DNA of 64,000 nt, from NCBI GenBank assembly GCA_024180945.1, contig JAKSGN010000002.1, positions 930,001-994,000 of the forward strand. The letters are read 5' to 3'. Under the pieces are notes generated by a model. The model was not told the DNA's origin and did no database searches. It worked only from the letters and a program-made list of their open reading frames with translations. Shown here piece by piece: positions 11,290-22,564 of the stretch. Each line of letters opens with the position of its first letter. Within the stretch, counting starts at the first letter, position 1. Both the position numbers and the translations under genes were made by a program. The DNA is from Macrophomina tecta. Its lineage: Eukaryota > Ascomycota > Dothideomycetes > Botryosphaeriales > Botryosphaeriaceae.

Positions 11290-13202
11290 CTAGTACCCAT
11301 CACCACCACTACCTTCAACCCTACACAAACGCCCACTCCCCCAATCATACTCCCACTCCTCATTCCCCACCCCGCCCAACACCCACAAACTCCCACTTGG
11401 ATCATATCTCCCCTTCACCTCCCTCAGTCGCTTATAACTCTCCCCATAAAACCCTCCTCTCCAGTCCTCAAGGAACGGATTCGCCTCATTAAAATACGCG
11501 CCCATGTGCGGACTCCACTCCTCCCACGCCGGCTCCAGCGTCTGCTGAACCCAGTCCGCCGCCTCCTTCAGCGCTTCTTCCGGCGTTTTCTCCGGGTTCG
11601 CGATATCGACGACTGCGCCGGTCGTGATGGCGTGCACATACGCGCGCCGCCACGCGGGGAGCAGGGCGCCGCGCATTTGGGCTGGGACACTTGCGGGGCC
11701 GCGGCCGGCCGTCATGGTGAGGATGAGGGAAGAGCCGATAGTCGCGTCCTGCGGGGCGAGGGCGCGGGTGATGTGGGCACGGAGAGCGGCGCGGGTGGTG
11801 TTGGCGAGGGCGGCGCGGGAGAGTAGGTGCGAGGAAAGGACGGCGCCGGTGCCGACTGGAGTGGATTGTCCGAAGGCGTGGAACCAGGTGGTGAAGGAGG
11901 GGTAGACGGTGGGAACAGACTGTTGGATGGTCGGTGCGGAGGGGAGGGATGCGATCGTTTGCAGGATAGGGGCGATGAGTGAGGTTAGGGCGGAGGGGGT
12001 GGTGTTGTAGGCGAAGGGCTGGTAAGAGATGGCGATGCCGGGGGGTGGAGCGGCGGCGGTCGGGTTGAAGGCGAGGGAGGTGAGGCCGGTCGAAAGGTAG
12101 ACGGTGCCGGCGAGCCCAGCGTCCATGAGGCTGGGGATCTTGCTGGTTAGGATGGCGGCGGCGTCAAGAACGGCGTCGATGCTGGCGGAGTCGTTATTGG
12201 TGGCTGAGATGGAGAATGCGCCGAGGGTGACATTGCTAACCGCCGGGTAGGTTTTGAGGACGTATTCGGTGACAATGCCATATAGACCGCCGGTTCCTCC
12301 GCGGATGGCCCAGAGCAGATCTTGATATTGACCTTCGTTTGCGGTGATGATCCGGCCATCTGTAGTCACAACCGTGACCTCGTTGATTTGGTCCGCTGCT
12401 AGGCCGTATGTGCTGGATAGAGGGCCATGACCCCCTGCTTGTATGTGGCCGCCCATGCCGACAGAACCATCACCACCCCCCACGACAGCTCTTCCAGCTA
12501 CTTCGGCAGCCTCGTACACGTCCCTCCAGCGAAGGCCGCTTCCAACAATGACAACGTGGCCAGTGACATTTCCACTTGCAGTTTTCCAAGCCGCCTCAAA
12601 ATCCAATCGGCGGAAGTTGTGAGTCCAAATGGAGAGAGCAAAGGCTCCGCTGGATCTACCAACGAAGTTCAGTGTGACTCTAACGGTGGAGAAGTAGATA
12701 CGAACCTTCCGGCCAAGTCATGGCCTGTTCCCTTTACCACAATACGGATATTGCGATCAGATGCCCATTTCACTGCTGTTGCAATGTGCTGTTCTGTCGT
12801 AGCGTTCACGATGAACTGTGGATAGCCGCCGACTGTGCATCCTCTTTCCGGAAAATATCCAGGGATCCCGGGGGGCAAACACGAACTGTTCGCATAATAG
12901 GGGGCATCTACGGATTCCGGAAGAGTGGCATGAAAGTCGGAAGAATTCCAGCCAGCTTGTACTTGTTCACAAGTCTTGGGGGAATTGAGGGGATTTCCGG
13001 GCCAGCATGAGGAGGCGACTGGCGCAGATCTGATCAGAAGCCCGTCTATGGACGCGTTGAGAGAAGACCAGTCTTCTTCAGAAGGCCAGGCCGAGTCCAG
13101 AGGAGTGATTTTGCAATCTGGCGTGGCGGATACGGGCTGGGCATGAGCGTCGGCCGCTAAGTAGACAGCGATGGCTGCCAGTCCTAGAGAATGCTTCTTC
13201 AT
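11290..13202 (-). CDS. Secreted FAD-linked oxidase (berberine-bridge type)
   Basis: Two exons, complement(11290..12655, 12706..13202), 620 aa. The 50-nt intron has a GTTCGT donor and TAG acceptor, and joining gives GTGHDLAGRSSGAF. A signal peptide (about residues 1-21) precedes a Cys-containing N-terminal region with CTVGGYPQFIVNA. Then come the PP-loop FAD domain (FAD_binding_4) with GMGGHIQAGGHGPLS, and a BBE C-terminal domain with the YDPSGSLWVLGGVGNEEW ending. The His in GTGHD is the expected covalent flavin site. The family oxidises alcohols, sugars or alkaloid-like compounds and is common beside metabolite genes; the N-terminal layout resembles isoamyl-alcohol-oxidase-like members. Substrate unknown. 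Confidence 0.88.
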
Positions 13203-13700
13203 GTCCGTGGAGCGGTGCTGTGCAAGAAACGAAATGCCTAGGCGACTGCATTAAGAGCGGAAGAGGCGCCAAGGACCAGGGCCCAGTCTCTGTGGCCCAG
13301 AAGGCAAGCTAATACGGGCTCAACCAACCGCGTTGAGGCGTGGCCGTAGATCCTGGCGGCTGGTGGGTGCGCAGATATTGCATGCTTGGGGGCCAATTCG
13401 CAGGTCCTTCCCGATGAGGCACTTGGAGTCATTGGCGTGTTCCTGCGCGTCCGGGGCGAGCGCTCGTCGGGTCTCTCATGCGCGCCAGCGTCCGGCATCG
13501 GAGCGTCGCCAGCGCTTTCTCGGAGCATACAGAGACCAACTGGTACAGAAGAGTTTGGTGCGAGTGGAGTCGGCGAGGTGGGAGGAGGGACGTGCTCGTC
13601 CGGTGGGCGAGAGCCGGACGTGTAGGCAGGTACCCCGCTCTACCCCGCGCTCAAGCTCCCGCCTGCCCCCTCCATCACATCCCTACCCACATCAAAAGCA

Positions 13701-14676
13701 ATGTCGCGCCCTCAAGTCGCCAGAACCGCTTCCACAAACCTCTCCGGCGGTGCAGGCCTGCGCCAGCTCGATGGCAAGCTGGCCGTCGTCACCGGCGCCT
13801 CCCGAGGTGAGTCGTCAGATACCCTGTGTCCTGCCGCGCCCACCACCAAGCTGACTCGCCAATGCCTTGCCCCCAGGCATCGGCGCCGCCATCTGCACCA
13901 ACCTCGCCAGCAAGGGCGCCTCGCTCGTCATGAACTACACCTCCGACAAGTCCGCCGACCTCACCCGCAAGCTGGCCGAGCAGCTCGAGGCCGACCACGG
14001 CATCCAGACCGTCATCGTGCAAGCCGACATGGGCAGCATCAAGGGGCCCGCCCATGTCGTCGAAGTTGCAAAGAACCATTTCTCGCACCCCAAGACGGGC
14101 AAGTTCCAGATCGACATCGTTATCAACAACGCCGGCGTCTCGGGCAACCAGACCATCGCCGAGACCGACGTCGCCCACTTCGAGTGGCTCTACAACGTCA
14201 ACGTGCGCGGCCCGCTGCTGCTGATGCAGGCCGCCGAGCAGTACTTGCCCCACGACCGCTCTGGCCGCATCGTCAACCTGAGCAGCGTGAGCAGCAGCTT
14301 GGGCTTCGCTGGCCAGAGTATCTACGGCGGCACCAAGGCTGCGCTGGAGGCAATGACCCGCTCGTGGGCCCGTGAGTTGTCGGAGCGCGCTACCGTCAAT
14401 GCTGTCAATCCCGGTCCGGTCGCGACGGATATGTATGCTGGTAATGGCGAGGAGTTCTTCCAGATGATCAACCCATGGTTGAAGAACACGCCACTCGCAC
14501 CCGCGCGGGAAGGCGTGGATCGCGAGGATTTCGTCAAGGCGGCCCCCAAGGCTGGAGGGAGGCCGGCGTATGAGGAGGAGATTGCGGGTGTGGTGGGCAT
14601 GCTGTGCAGCCCGGAGGCTGGCTGGAGCACCGGTAGCGTCGTTTGTGCGAACGGAGGTATGCGCTTCAGCCCTTGA
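13701..14676 (+). CDS. Short-chain dehydrogenase/reductase (classical SDR)
   Basis: Two exons, 13701..13806 and 13877..14676, 301 aa. The 70-nt intron splits the cofactor loop, and joining gives TGASRGIGAA. Also present are NNAGVSG, the catalytic Ser in NLSSVSSS, YGGTK (Tyr and Lys) and NPGPVATDM. This is the classical SDR layout with a C-terminal NGGM end, closest in style to fungal 3-ketoacyl-reductase or polyhydroxynaphthalene/versicolorin reductase-type enzymes, which favour NADPH. The residues that would set substrate are not diagnostic. It lies head-to-head with the FAD oxidase, about 0.5 kb apart, so the two could share control. Confidence 0.92.
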
Positions 14677-15243
14677 GACAGGAAAGCCTATCGGCGGGGT
14701 GGGAGTGCTCGAAGTCATTATCAGCATCCGCATTCCGGAGTTGTGGGGCAGTATAGAGTAAGAGTTTCAGCAGAAACCAAAGGGCAACATAATGGATCTC
14801 ACACGCCTGACAATTTCCCTGGACATCTGGTTTCCCGCATTCTACCTGTGCTTTGCCCTGCCCCTGTTGTTGACTATACGATACCTGAGGAACTGTTGCC
14901 AATTAAGGCGTATCCCCCGTCTCCAATCCTAACCCATGCTCATCCGTCCATTCCTGAGATGCAGGCGACAGCCGGCCCTGATGCGCATGGCAGAAGAATT
15001 CGTGGAAATGGGAGACCGGGGGGGGGGGGGTTGAATGAGACGAACCAAATCAGGTGCTGCACTCGTCTCCGAAAACCATCCCCATTTGACTGTCTATATG
15101 TCCTCGGCCGGTCCGCTCTTACTCAGAATAAACAGAAAACGCTGATATGCTCTTGCGACAGCTTTCATTCATGAAAACAAGCTATCATTTTTTCCCTCCT
15201 ATGAAAAACACACACACACAATAACATATAGAGAAAGAAAGGA
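14677..15243. other. Intergenic with a G13 homopolymer
   Basis: No gene was seen. A run of 13 G lies at 15018-15030; short G runs like this are often length-variable and error-prone in assemblies. Confidence 0.5.
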
Positions 15244-15952
15244 GTGAGGGAAATCACCATACCCACGATTAAAACACCACCATCAAATTCGCTCCTCCCG
15301 CCACCTAGATCAAATGCCTCGCCGCCGCCTCACACCCCAATTGCCAGCACGTTTTCCTCGCCACTCGCCTCGACGACCCCAGACTCAAGTCCGTCGACCA
15401 TTCTTCCATTCCCTCCCCCTCATCCCATCTGCTCTATCGCTTCACACACGCCACTATCGCGGAGAGTAGACTGTTTAACGGGGCTTCGCATTGCTGATGC
15501 TGAGAAGGGGGTCGTGCTGGTGGCGGATTCGGTGTGTGGCCTGGTTTGGAGGGTTCAAGGAGGGGGTGTGGGCGTATGAGGTGTGGTTTCGGGATGAGGC
15601 GACGCCAGTGGTTAGGGAAGTGTGTTTCTTTGGAGTGAATGGAGTGAGGTGTGTTGGAGGTTGGGTCTGTGGTATCCGAGCTCGAGTTGGGAGTCGTTGT
15701 GTAGGGTGAGGATGAGGAGAGGGGTGCGGGTTGATGGGGAGATGGAGGTCGTCGCGAGCGAGTTGAGAGGATGTGATGGATTGGTGGCTGGGACGGGACG
15801 GCGTACTTTATCTGGCGGGGAACAAGGCGGAGGTAGTGTATGAGGCCGATGTCGGGACGAAGACAGTAGGAGTGTTGATGGCGGAGGAGGTGAGGCAGAC
15901 GTCGGTGCAATTGCCGGAAGCAGAGGGGAAGGAGAAGGTGCTGTTCGTCTAG
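15244..15952 (+). pseudogene. SMP-30/TolB-like beta-propeller remnant
   Basis: Successive blades of a fungal six-bladed propeller (SMP-30/gluconolactonase-like) appear in different plus-strand frames: LRIADAEKGVVLVADSV (about 15480-15530), YEVWFRDEATPVVRE...GVNGVR (about 15567-15650), SLCRVRM...GEMEVVASELRGC (about 15690-15775), and DGVLYLAGNKAEVVYEADVG running to a TAG at 15952. Upstream, a third frame reads FLATRLDDPRL. At least three frameshifts and no matching splice sites show it is broken. The 198-residue minus-strand frame across it is a low-complexity artefact. Normal relatives are about 330 aa, so most of the gene is still here. Confidence 0.65.
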
Positions 15953-17446
15953 CGGGGTGCAAAGAAACAAGAGGGACGAAGATCTCTCAAAATGGAGCTG
16001 CGTCGTTAAGGCCCTTTCTTGAGGGGGCAATGCCCATGCCTCTAGTTAATTCAGCAAGTTATCTAACGTATAGACAGTAGGTCGTGCTTTTCACTTCCAG
16101 ATACTACTATTCGCGCAATGAACAATATTCTTAGTTATTTTTTTCTTGTGGCCTTTGCTTGACTTTGATGCAGTTCACTGTGCCGTGGGAGAATGCCGGA
16201 AAGAAATAGTATCGAACGATAAATTGGAGCCGAGACAAGCGTACCGCTCTGAAGCCGTAGAAATTCTAGAATGCTGGGCCCGGAGAGAGTCCGGTTGCAG
16301 CTTGCTCACGTTGTTGGCTGCTTACGTTTGCTGCGCCGGCCTTCGGTGGCAGCTGTGAAGCAACAGTGGCGCCTCTCGGCGGTTGCCCGGCGGCTGTCCT
16401 GCAAGCATAGTTCCATATATTGCTCGACGTCGCAGCCTTTCTTACCTATTTAGTCGAAGCCAAGATGCAACCAGGAACAGCTCACTGCTGATAACTACTA
16501 GCCTGCTTACTGCGATGCAAGCCGGAGGCAGTGCTTCATTCTCAGCAGCGCAGCAGGCTCTTAAGCGAGGAAACATTTCCGCTGTAGGAGTCTGCTCCGC
16601 ATCCAACTTGATTCAAGTGGGCGCCAGCTCGTATCCTATCTCTTCCCCGCAGTGAAATGATACGAAGGGGCCGAACTTGGTATCTCCGGACTGCGAAGTG
16701 CCCGTTGGTTTCCCTCGTTTCACTCAAGAACTTGCGCACCACGAGCTGCTACCTGTCTCAGACAGTCGTCACACAACCAGACGCACCTATATGTCGAAGT
16801 TAGAACCTCAGAAGAAATATACTGCGGTGTAACCACAAGCTTGCAGCAGATAATTGCTTGCATTGAGAGGACGGTATTCCCCACATTACATTTCCGGATC
16901 CCCGCCGCCATCCCCGTCACGAAGGATGCGCCAGCACAAAAGCTTATGCTATCATGCCATTCCCCCCTGCGCAGCCTTGTCTCCTTTCGGCGGAAGCTTG
17001 TCAGACACCGTCAGCGCGCAGCTTGCCGCAGCATCTTGGAGACTACTATGGAAAACAGAGCCGCGATGCATGCTGCAAGGATCCTTTCACTCCAGGAATT
17101 GCTTTGCTGTGCTTCGGCAATTTGACACCGAACAGGCGAAGCGCATGCTCAGTCTCGACCTTCGTTCCCGCAGGATTGACAGATACCTGGTGTCCGCGCT
17201 GGCAAGGATTTTCACGGCATTGCCTAGCCGTGGAGACGAGTCTGCTGATGAAAACCTGCGCAATGTCCACACAAAGCGGATATAAAACGTCGAGTCGAAC
17301 ATCGGGAATCGAGTCCTTCAACACAGGCACCTCCAGCCCTCATCTCTCCAGTTTTGTTGAGATACCTTCGCTTTGCAATATCCTCGTACACCCAGTATTT
17401 CCTATATTCAATAGTACCGAAGAGAAAATAGCCCCTATCCTCCACG
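15953..17446. other. Intergenic, about 1.5 kb, no supported gene
   Basis: Overlapping frames of 60-190 codons lie on both strands, but none shows a domain, signal peptide or splice logic. The right end should hold the promoter of the But2-domain gene. Confidence 0.4.
17281..17287 (+). promoter_or_regulatory. TATA box of the But2-domain gene
   Basis: TATAAAA lies 160 bp upstream of the ATG at 17447 in otherwise mixed sequence, a normal fungal core-promoter arrangement. Confidence 0.45.
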
Positions 17447-18169
17447 ATGATGAAGAGCCTCGTTGCCCTTGCGCTCTCATTCCTTTGCCTCGTCTCTGCC
17501 TCGCCAATCCTCACCCAGCGGGCTGACCCTGTGTGTCCTGCTGACGGATATCTCCCCGCTGATAAGTCGACATGGCTTTTCCCGGTCTACATTGTCCCGG
17601 TGTCCAAGAATAACCCGGACACCAAGTACGGCACCGTCTACTCCCCTAAGATCACCCCCAACGATTTCTGTGAGTCAACCCTCTCCTCTAAATCGCTCCG
17701 CAGAGTCACTAATGTGCGCTCGAGGTACCATTTTCAACCTCTACGTGCCCGAGTCAGCCGCTGGCAAGACCTGCACACTCAAGTTCTTCTTTCCCAGCCA
17801 AAACCAGCTCCGCACGAGCTCCTACACCTACCAAGGACCGGGTCACTTCACCTTCACCGGCTACGCCTTCGGTTCCGGTGCTGATGCCGACACCACCTGG
17901 AACAACCAGCCGCCTGCTGGTCCCAGTACGTATCCTCAACCCTACCGTGAGAACAAAATGCTAACAGTGGGACTCGCATAGGCCCCCCTACGCCGCCTGC
18001 TGTGCTGGCTCCAGGAAACGCGTATGTCATCAACTCCGGAGACTGCGGTGTCCAGGCTGGCCAGGGTTCCATGGAGGTCAGCGGCATGCTGTGTAGCTCC
18101 GACACGACGTTTGAATACTTCCAGGACTCGGACCTTTGCCCTATCGGTTTCTATGTCGTCATTAGCTAA
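17447..18169 (+). CDS. Secreted But2-domain protein
   Basis: Three exons, 17447..17669, 17725..17925, 17982..18169; 203 aa. Introns are 55 and 56 nt, GT-AG and in phase. A signal peptide (about residues 1-18) is followed by a beta-rich domain: FPVYIVPVSKNNPDTKYGTVYSP, TIFNLYVPESAAGKTC, a Tyr/Gly-rich middle, LAPGNAYVI and the ending YFQDSDLCPIGFYVVIS. This matches the fungal Ubiquitin-3-binding protein But2 C-terminal domain (PF09792). It occurs mostly in secreted or cell-surface proteins of unknown role, so the family name says little about function. Cys residues are paired around the domain. A TATA box lies 160 bp upstream. Confidence 0.87.
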
Positions 18170-18490
18170 AGCAATAGTGCTGCAGTGTTTGTAGGTTTGG
18201 GGGAGGGCCCTTCAGGGCTAGCTTGGTTACTAGTGCGTAATCAGTAATGATATTTCATGATTAACATGCCCCCAAGATATTTCTGAAAGTGGCTTCGGGA
18301 CCGTTTGCGTGATAGCTGGCAGAATAAGCCTTAGTTCATTCCGAATTACGGACGCGCCGGCCGTCCTTCTATTTCTATTCAACAGCGCCTCTCCTCATGC
18401 TCCAATGATTTACACACTCCATTTGACCCCGGGTATTCACGTTTTTCTCTCTTCGCCTACAATCTCAACGCCGCCTGCTCGAACAACCTC

Positions 18491-19416
18491 TCATGCCCCG
18501 TTCACTCCGTTAACGCCGTTTACGGCCTTTTTGGGCACCGGCTCCAAGCTCTGCTTCAAATCTTGCACCCACTTAAGCTTGCCCTCCGGGAAGATTTCAC
18601 CACCGGCATCGAGGTCATTTCCGCCCTCCAGCAGCAGCGTACGGACAATGACCTTGTCCGGCATAGCATCCTGGTGATGGTAGATATGCGACGTGCAAGT
18701 TGGGCAGAAGAAGCAGCGGACGTCCTTGCCTACAAAAAAAATCGCATCTCAGGTCAGCAGCCGCTCGTCAGAAGCCGTCAATACCCGGAACAAAGCTCAC
18801 CGCTCGCGCCCTTGTACGTATACACGTTCGGGCTGCCCTTCGTGATGCGCAGGTCGGCCCTCGGCACGATGTAATTGCACGAATACGGCCCGCCGCCCAG
18901 CTTCTTGCACGTATCGCAATGGCACAGCACGTGCTTCAGCTCCCCGCCCTCGCCCTTGATCGCGACCTCCCATTCGCAGCCGCCACAGTGGCACGAGCCC
19001 TTGTACCGCCTGCCCTCCTCGCCGGGGAACGTCACGCCGGCCGGCCGCGGCGCGCCGGGGCCGAACAGCACGCCGTCCCGGATGTCGACGACGACGCTGT
19101 CCTCGATCAGCGGGCCCGCGTCGCGGCTGAAGGCCAGGTGCACGGGGTCCTTGGTCAGGTAGTAGTCGAGGTCTTCTTGCGACGCGAACTCGAGCACGAA
19201 GGCGTGCGTCATGCCCTTGTGGAAGGGCTCCCACGAGCGGTTCTTGCCCATGCGCATGCTGAGCATGTACGGGCGGTTGGTGAGCGGGTGCAGACAGCGG
19301 TGTTGCAGGGCCTTGAAGGTCTCGAAGTGCGATTCGAAGTCGTTCCAGGAGATTGATGGGCGATATTTGAAGAGCACGATGTGCGTTATCACCTGCGTGG
19401 AGGCTGGAGCGGCCAT
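18491..19416 (-). CDS. Dabb-GFA two-domain protein
   Basis: Two exons, complement(18491..18729, 18801..19416), 284 aa. The 71-nt intron joins YKGASG to KDVRCFFCPTC. Residues 1-110 resemble a stress-responsive A/B barrel (Dabb: ITHIVLFKYRP, FVLEFASQEDLDYYL). Residues 125-260 form a GFA-type zinc fold (PF04828) with CHCGGC, CHCDTC and FCPTC supplying the Cys ligands. GFA domains are named after glutathione-dependent formaldehyde activation, but most fungal members are uncharacterised. An in-frame Met 129 codons upstream was rejected: it would lie at the TATA-like box (19817-19823), the intervening sequence is Pro/Ser-rich, and the chosen ATG has a good AAAATGGC context. The C-terminus is a Val-Asn-Gly repeat. 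Confidence 0.85.
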
Positions 19417-19816
19417 TTTGGAGGAGGGAGAGGGGATGGTGGTTGGGATTGGTGTTGGAGAGTTGGAAGGGAGGGTTGGCTGGGGCGAGGCGGGTGAGCT
19501 GCTGCTTGAGGGTGGACGCGGATCCGGTGCGGGGATCTGGTCGCGCCGTGAACGCTGTGTCTCTGGAGCTGAGGCTGGTATTGGAGCAGGTAAAGACTCG
19601 GACTTCCGGCGTCGCGGCGGAGAGGGGGGCGGCGATTCGGCGGTCGTCGAGTTCTTGCGGAGGCACGAGGAGAGTGCTCGGCGGAAGAAGCGCCTTCGGC
19701 GAGGAGTTGAGGTTTCAATATTCGAAAATGAGGGTTGGGAATGGTGCAGAAGTATGGCCAGACAATGCAGAGAACGATCGCAGCTCTTGTCAAGGAGAAC
19801 CAACGAGGTTCAGGAG

Positions 19817-19823
19817 CTTTATA
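19817..19823 (-). promoter_or_regulatory. TATA-like box of the Dabb-GFA gene
   Basis: TATAAAG on the minus strand, about 400 bp upstream of the chosen ATG. This implies a long 5' leader and argues against the more distal in-frame Met at 19803, which would sit only about 14 bp away. Confidence 0.35.
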
Positions 19824-19879
19824 CCCAGAAAGGGCGCGTCCCGGTTTTGTAGCTCCTGCGCAGAGCTGCGCGCCTTTCT

Positions 19880-21247
19880 GTTGCTCATATCCGGGAGCCG
19901 AATGTCATCATCTCCGCAAAAAGAGCAAACTTGCCCCGAGCCGCAATGAAAGTGACGAGCATTGAGCAGCGCGGGGTATGGTGCCTTGCATTAGCGGATG
20001 GTGGAGAGGAAGCTCAGCTTTCCGGGAGAGATCCGGGAGGGGAGATTCCTCCCGTAGGCAAGTCTCGCCGAAAACGCTACGGCCACTACATGGAGCCGCG
20101 CAAGGAGCTACTTTCCCCGCGGGGACCGAGCGCGGAGTAAGCAACCCTCCTCCATCTTTCATTGGACGGCCGAGCCAAGTATGTTCGGGCCCGAATTCTA
20201 TTGTGCATGCCGACGACTGCAAAGTATGCTCTTGGCTCCACACCGAGAACCTACTTCATTTTATTGCAAGGTACTCACATGAGTGCGCCCGCAACTCCGC
20301 CAGCGAGAACCAATGATCGATATAAAGACCACATACTCTGTGAAGGGTAGCGGGTATCCCAGAAAGCGTCCGTGGCGATTATCTCCGGTCCTGACAGATT
20401 GGGCTTCTACACAGGGCTAGATGTGTAGATGAATGGATGCAGCTTTTTTATTTTTATTTTTTTCTGGCTGATTTTTGTTCAACGTGTTGTACTATTACGT
20501 CCAGATGACTGCTTCAACTGCAGAGAAATCTTTCATGATGAATGTGCTATTTTAGGACCAATCATTTCTTGCGGCATCAGTGCTGGGATGGATTTCCAAA
20601 CCGACCGCGGCTAAATGGGTTATTGAGCGGGGATGCCAACAAAGATTGACCGCATACCTCACGGGACAAAGGGCTGGGTCTCAACTGGCTCGTGGGCAGA
20701 CGGAAGAGTGTCTATCCGAAGAGACAGTGGCGCCATCTAGACCGGAATAGACAGGTCAGAAAAGCAATGGACGGAATTTGAGTGTCACCCGCAGGTTCCG
20801 GGAAAACCAATCATACAGTGCCTCAGCGGAGATACAATAGGTTCCGTTGAGTAAGAGTACACCAGAGGATTCATTAGGCTCCGAATTGCCTCTTGAGGTA
20901 AGAGTTGCGAGTCAAAGTCCCCTGTAAAGCCAACGGGCCGGAAGCGCACTCGTTCAGGAATAGCCAGATGCCATTTCAGGCGGATATCATTATGCCTGAA
21001 CTGACTGTCTACTTTGAACACCCGGGGTAGAATCTATTATAGAGACTGAATGAGTGAATGCTACGCTTGAATTGCGGATACCGCGCTACATCCTTGAGAA
21101 TACCAAGACAAATCTTCCTCGGTAAACCCGCCACTGCCATCTTCAAGTGTCAGCTTAGAATGGGCTTGGGTGGTGGGGTTGTCCTTAGCGCTTAGGCAGG
21201 TGGTGGGGTCGACTCTCCCCCGCATACATCTTTTTAAGGCATCCCAT
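19880..21247. other. Intergenic, about 1.4 kb
   Basis: I see no gene. A T-rich patch lies at 20445-20480. It separates the divergent Dabb-GFA (-) and alpha/beta hydrolase (+) genes and should hold both promoters. Confidence 0.45.
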
Positions 21248-22564
21248 ATGCCAGCAAACACCCCCGCACCTCTCTCCGACAGTACATTACTGATACCTCA
21301 AATTTTTCGAAGAAACCCACCAGACATGTATGACACTCGTGAGGAGGTCGAGAAGCTGGGTATCAGAGAGTAAGTCAGTTCACACCGACGGACATGAAGG
21401 GACTAACGGCTGGACCAGTCCAGAATTTGCTGAGGTCAGCGCAGAACCCCTACAAAAGGCGGTAATACTTGCTGAACTGCACAGTACCTCAAAGTGAACG
21501 GGTTAGATAATATCAAAAGTATCGCCGATCTTCCCGGTCTAGATGCGAGTTCAGTCGCCACCAGTCATGATCCTGGCTTCGTCATCGACGTTCCCATGCG
21601 CGATGGCTATCTCAACCCACTCAGAGTCCACAAGCCTGAATCGCGCCCCGCGGATGGCAAGAGTCCTTTGGTTGTGCTGATCTACGGAGGAGGGTAAGCT
21701 GCTGTTGCTCCTACTTCTTCCCTCCTTCACTGACATTTTGTCTCCGCAGGTTCGTCTTCGGCGACGTAGGGCATCCAAGCCGCGTTCTTATGCCGTTCAG
21801 GAAACTGATGCTGTGGTGGATAGAATACTCAGATGTCTCCGCTTGCCCGTTTGCTGAACAAATTGCACGGCGCAACCGTAGTCAACTTGACATACCGCCT
21901 TGCTCCGACGCATCCATTTCCGGCTGCTCCAAACGATGTGTGGGACAACCTGAAGTGGATTGTGGACAATGTCGAGACCCTTGGCGCTGACCCTTCTGCT
22001 GGATTCGTCGTGGGCGGTGGCTCCGCCGGCGCTAACCTTGCTGCAGTGTCGGTACAGAAGTGGCTCGATCAGAAGCTCGAGCCCCAAATCACCGGGCTCT
22101 ACTTGGCCATCCCCGTCATTTTCGATGGGGTGAACGTCCCGGAAAGGTACAAGAACCTCTGGTTTTCCCGAGAGCAAAACGCGAATGCCCCTCTTCTCAA
22201 CGGAGAGGCCGTCCAAGGTCTTCTGGCAGCGTATGCACCGGATCGGTCCTCGCCAGATTGGAGTCCGGTGAACACCGACAATCACTCGACCGGGCTTCCG
22301 CGGACTTACATTTCGGTCTCTGGCGAGGACCCGCTGAGGGATGACGGGCTTGTATATGCGAGCATCCTGCGGGAAAAGGGCGTCGATGTGAGGCTCGATG
22401 TGACTCCCGGAGTTTCGCACGGACATGTACTGTTCAAGGGTCTGCAGTCCGCGTCTAAGACGAACATTGAAGGGGCGAAAGGCTTTGGTTGGCTGCTTGG
22501 AGATGAGAAGTCCGCTGAGGAGATCCTCAAGGTGATTCCAAACGGAGAATTGGAGAGAGTTTGA
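21248..22564 (+). CDS. Alpha/beta hydrolase (HSL-type esterase)
   Basis: Five exons: 21248..21369, 21419..21434, 21485..21693, 21750..21783, 21833..22564; 370 aa. The second exon is only 16 nt. Phases agree throughout and joins give DPEFAEYLK and YGGGFVFGD. The oxyanion motif is YGGGF instead of the usual HGGGF; the nucleophile Ser is in GGGSAGAN, Asp in SGEDPLRDDG and His in VSHGHV. This is the hormone-sensitive-lipase group (Abhydrolase_3, PF07859), acting on short acyl or aryl esters, probably in the cytosol since no signal peptide is seen. The last intron has a weak GTTCTT donor but restores RMSPLARLLNKLHGATVVN in frame. A later Met (MYDTREE) is an alternative start. Confidence 0.85.

Noticed and set aside
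15434..16030. 198-codon minus-strand frame, His/Pro/Ser-rich
   Set aside because: Antisense to the beta-propeller remnant; low complexity, no family.
18797..19666. 289-codon minus-strand frame
   Set aside because: Alternative frame over the Dabb-GFA gene; Arg/Pro-rich and without motif support.
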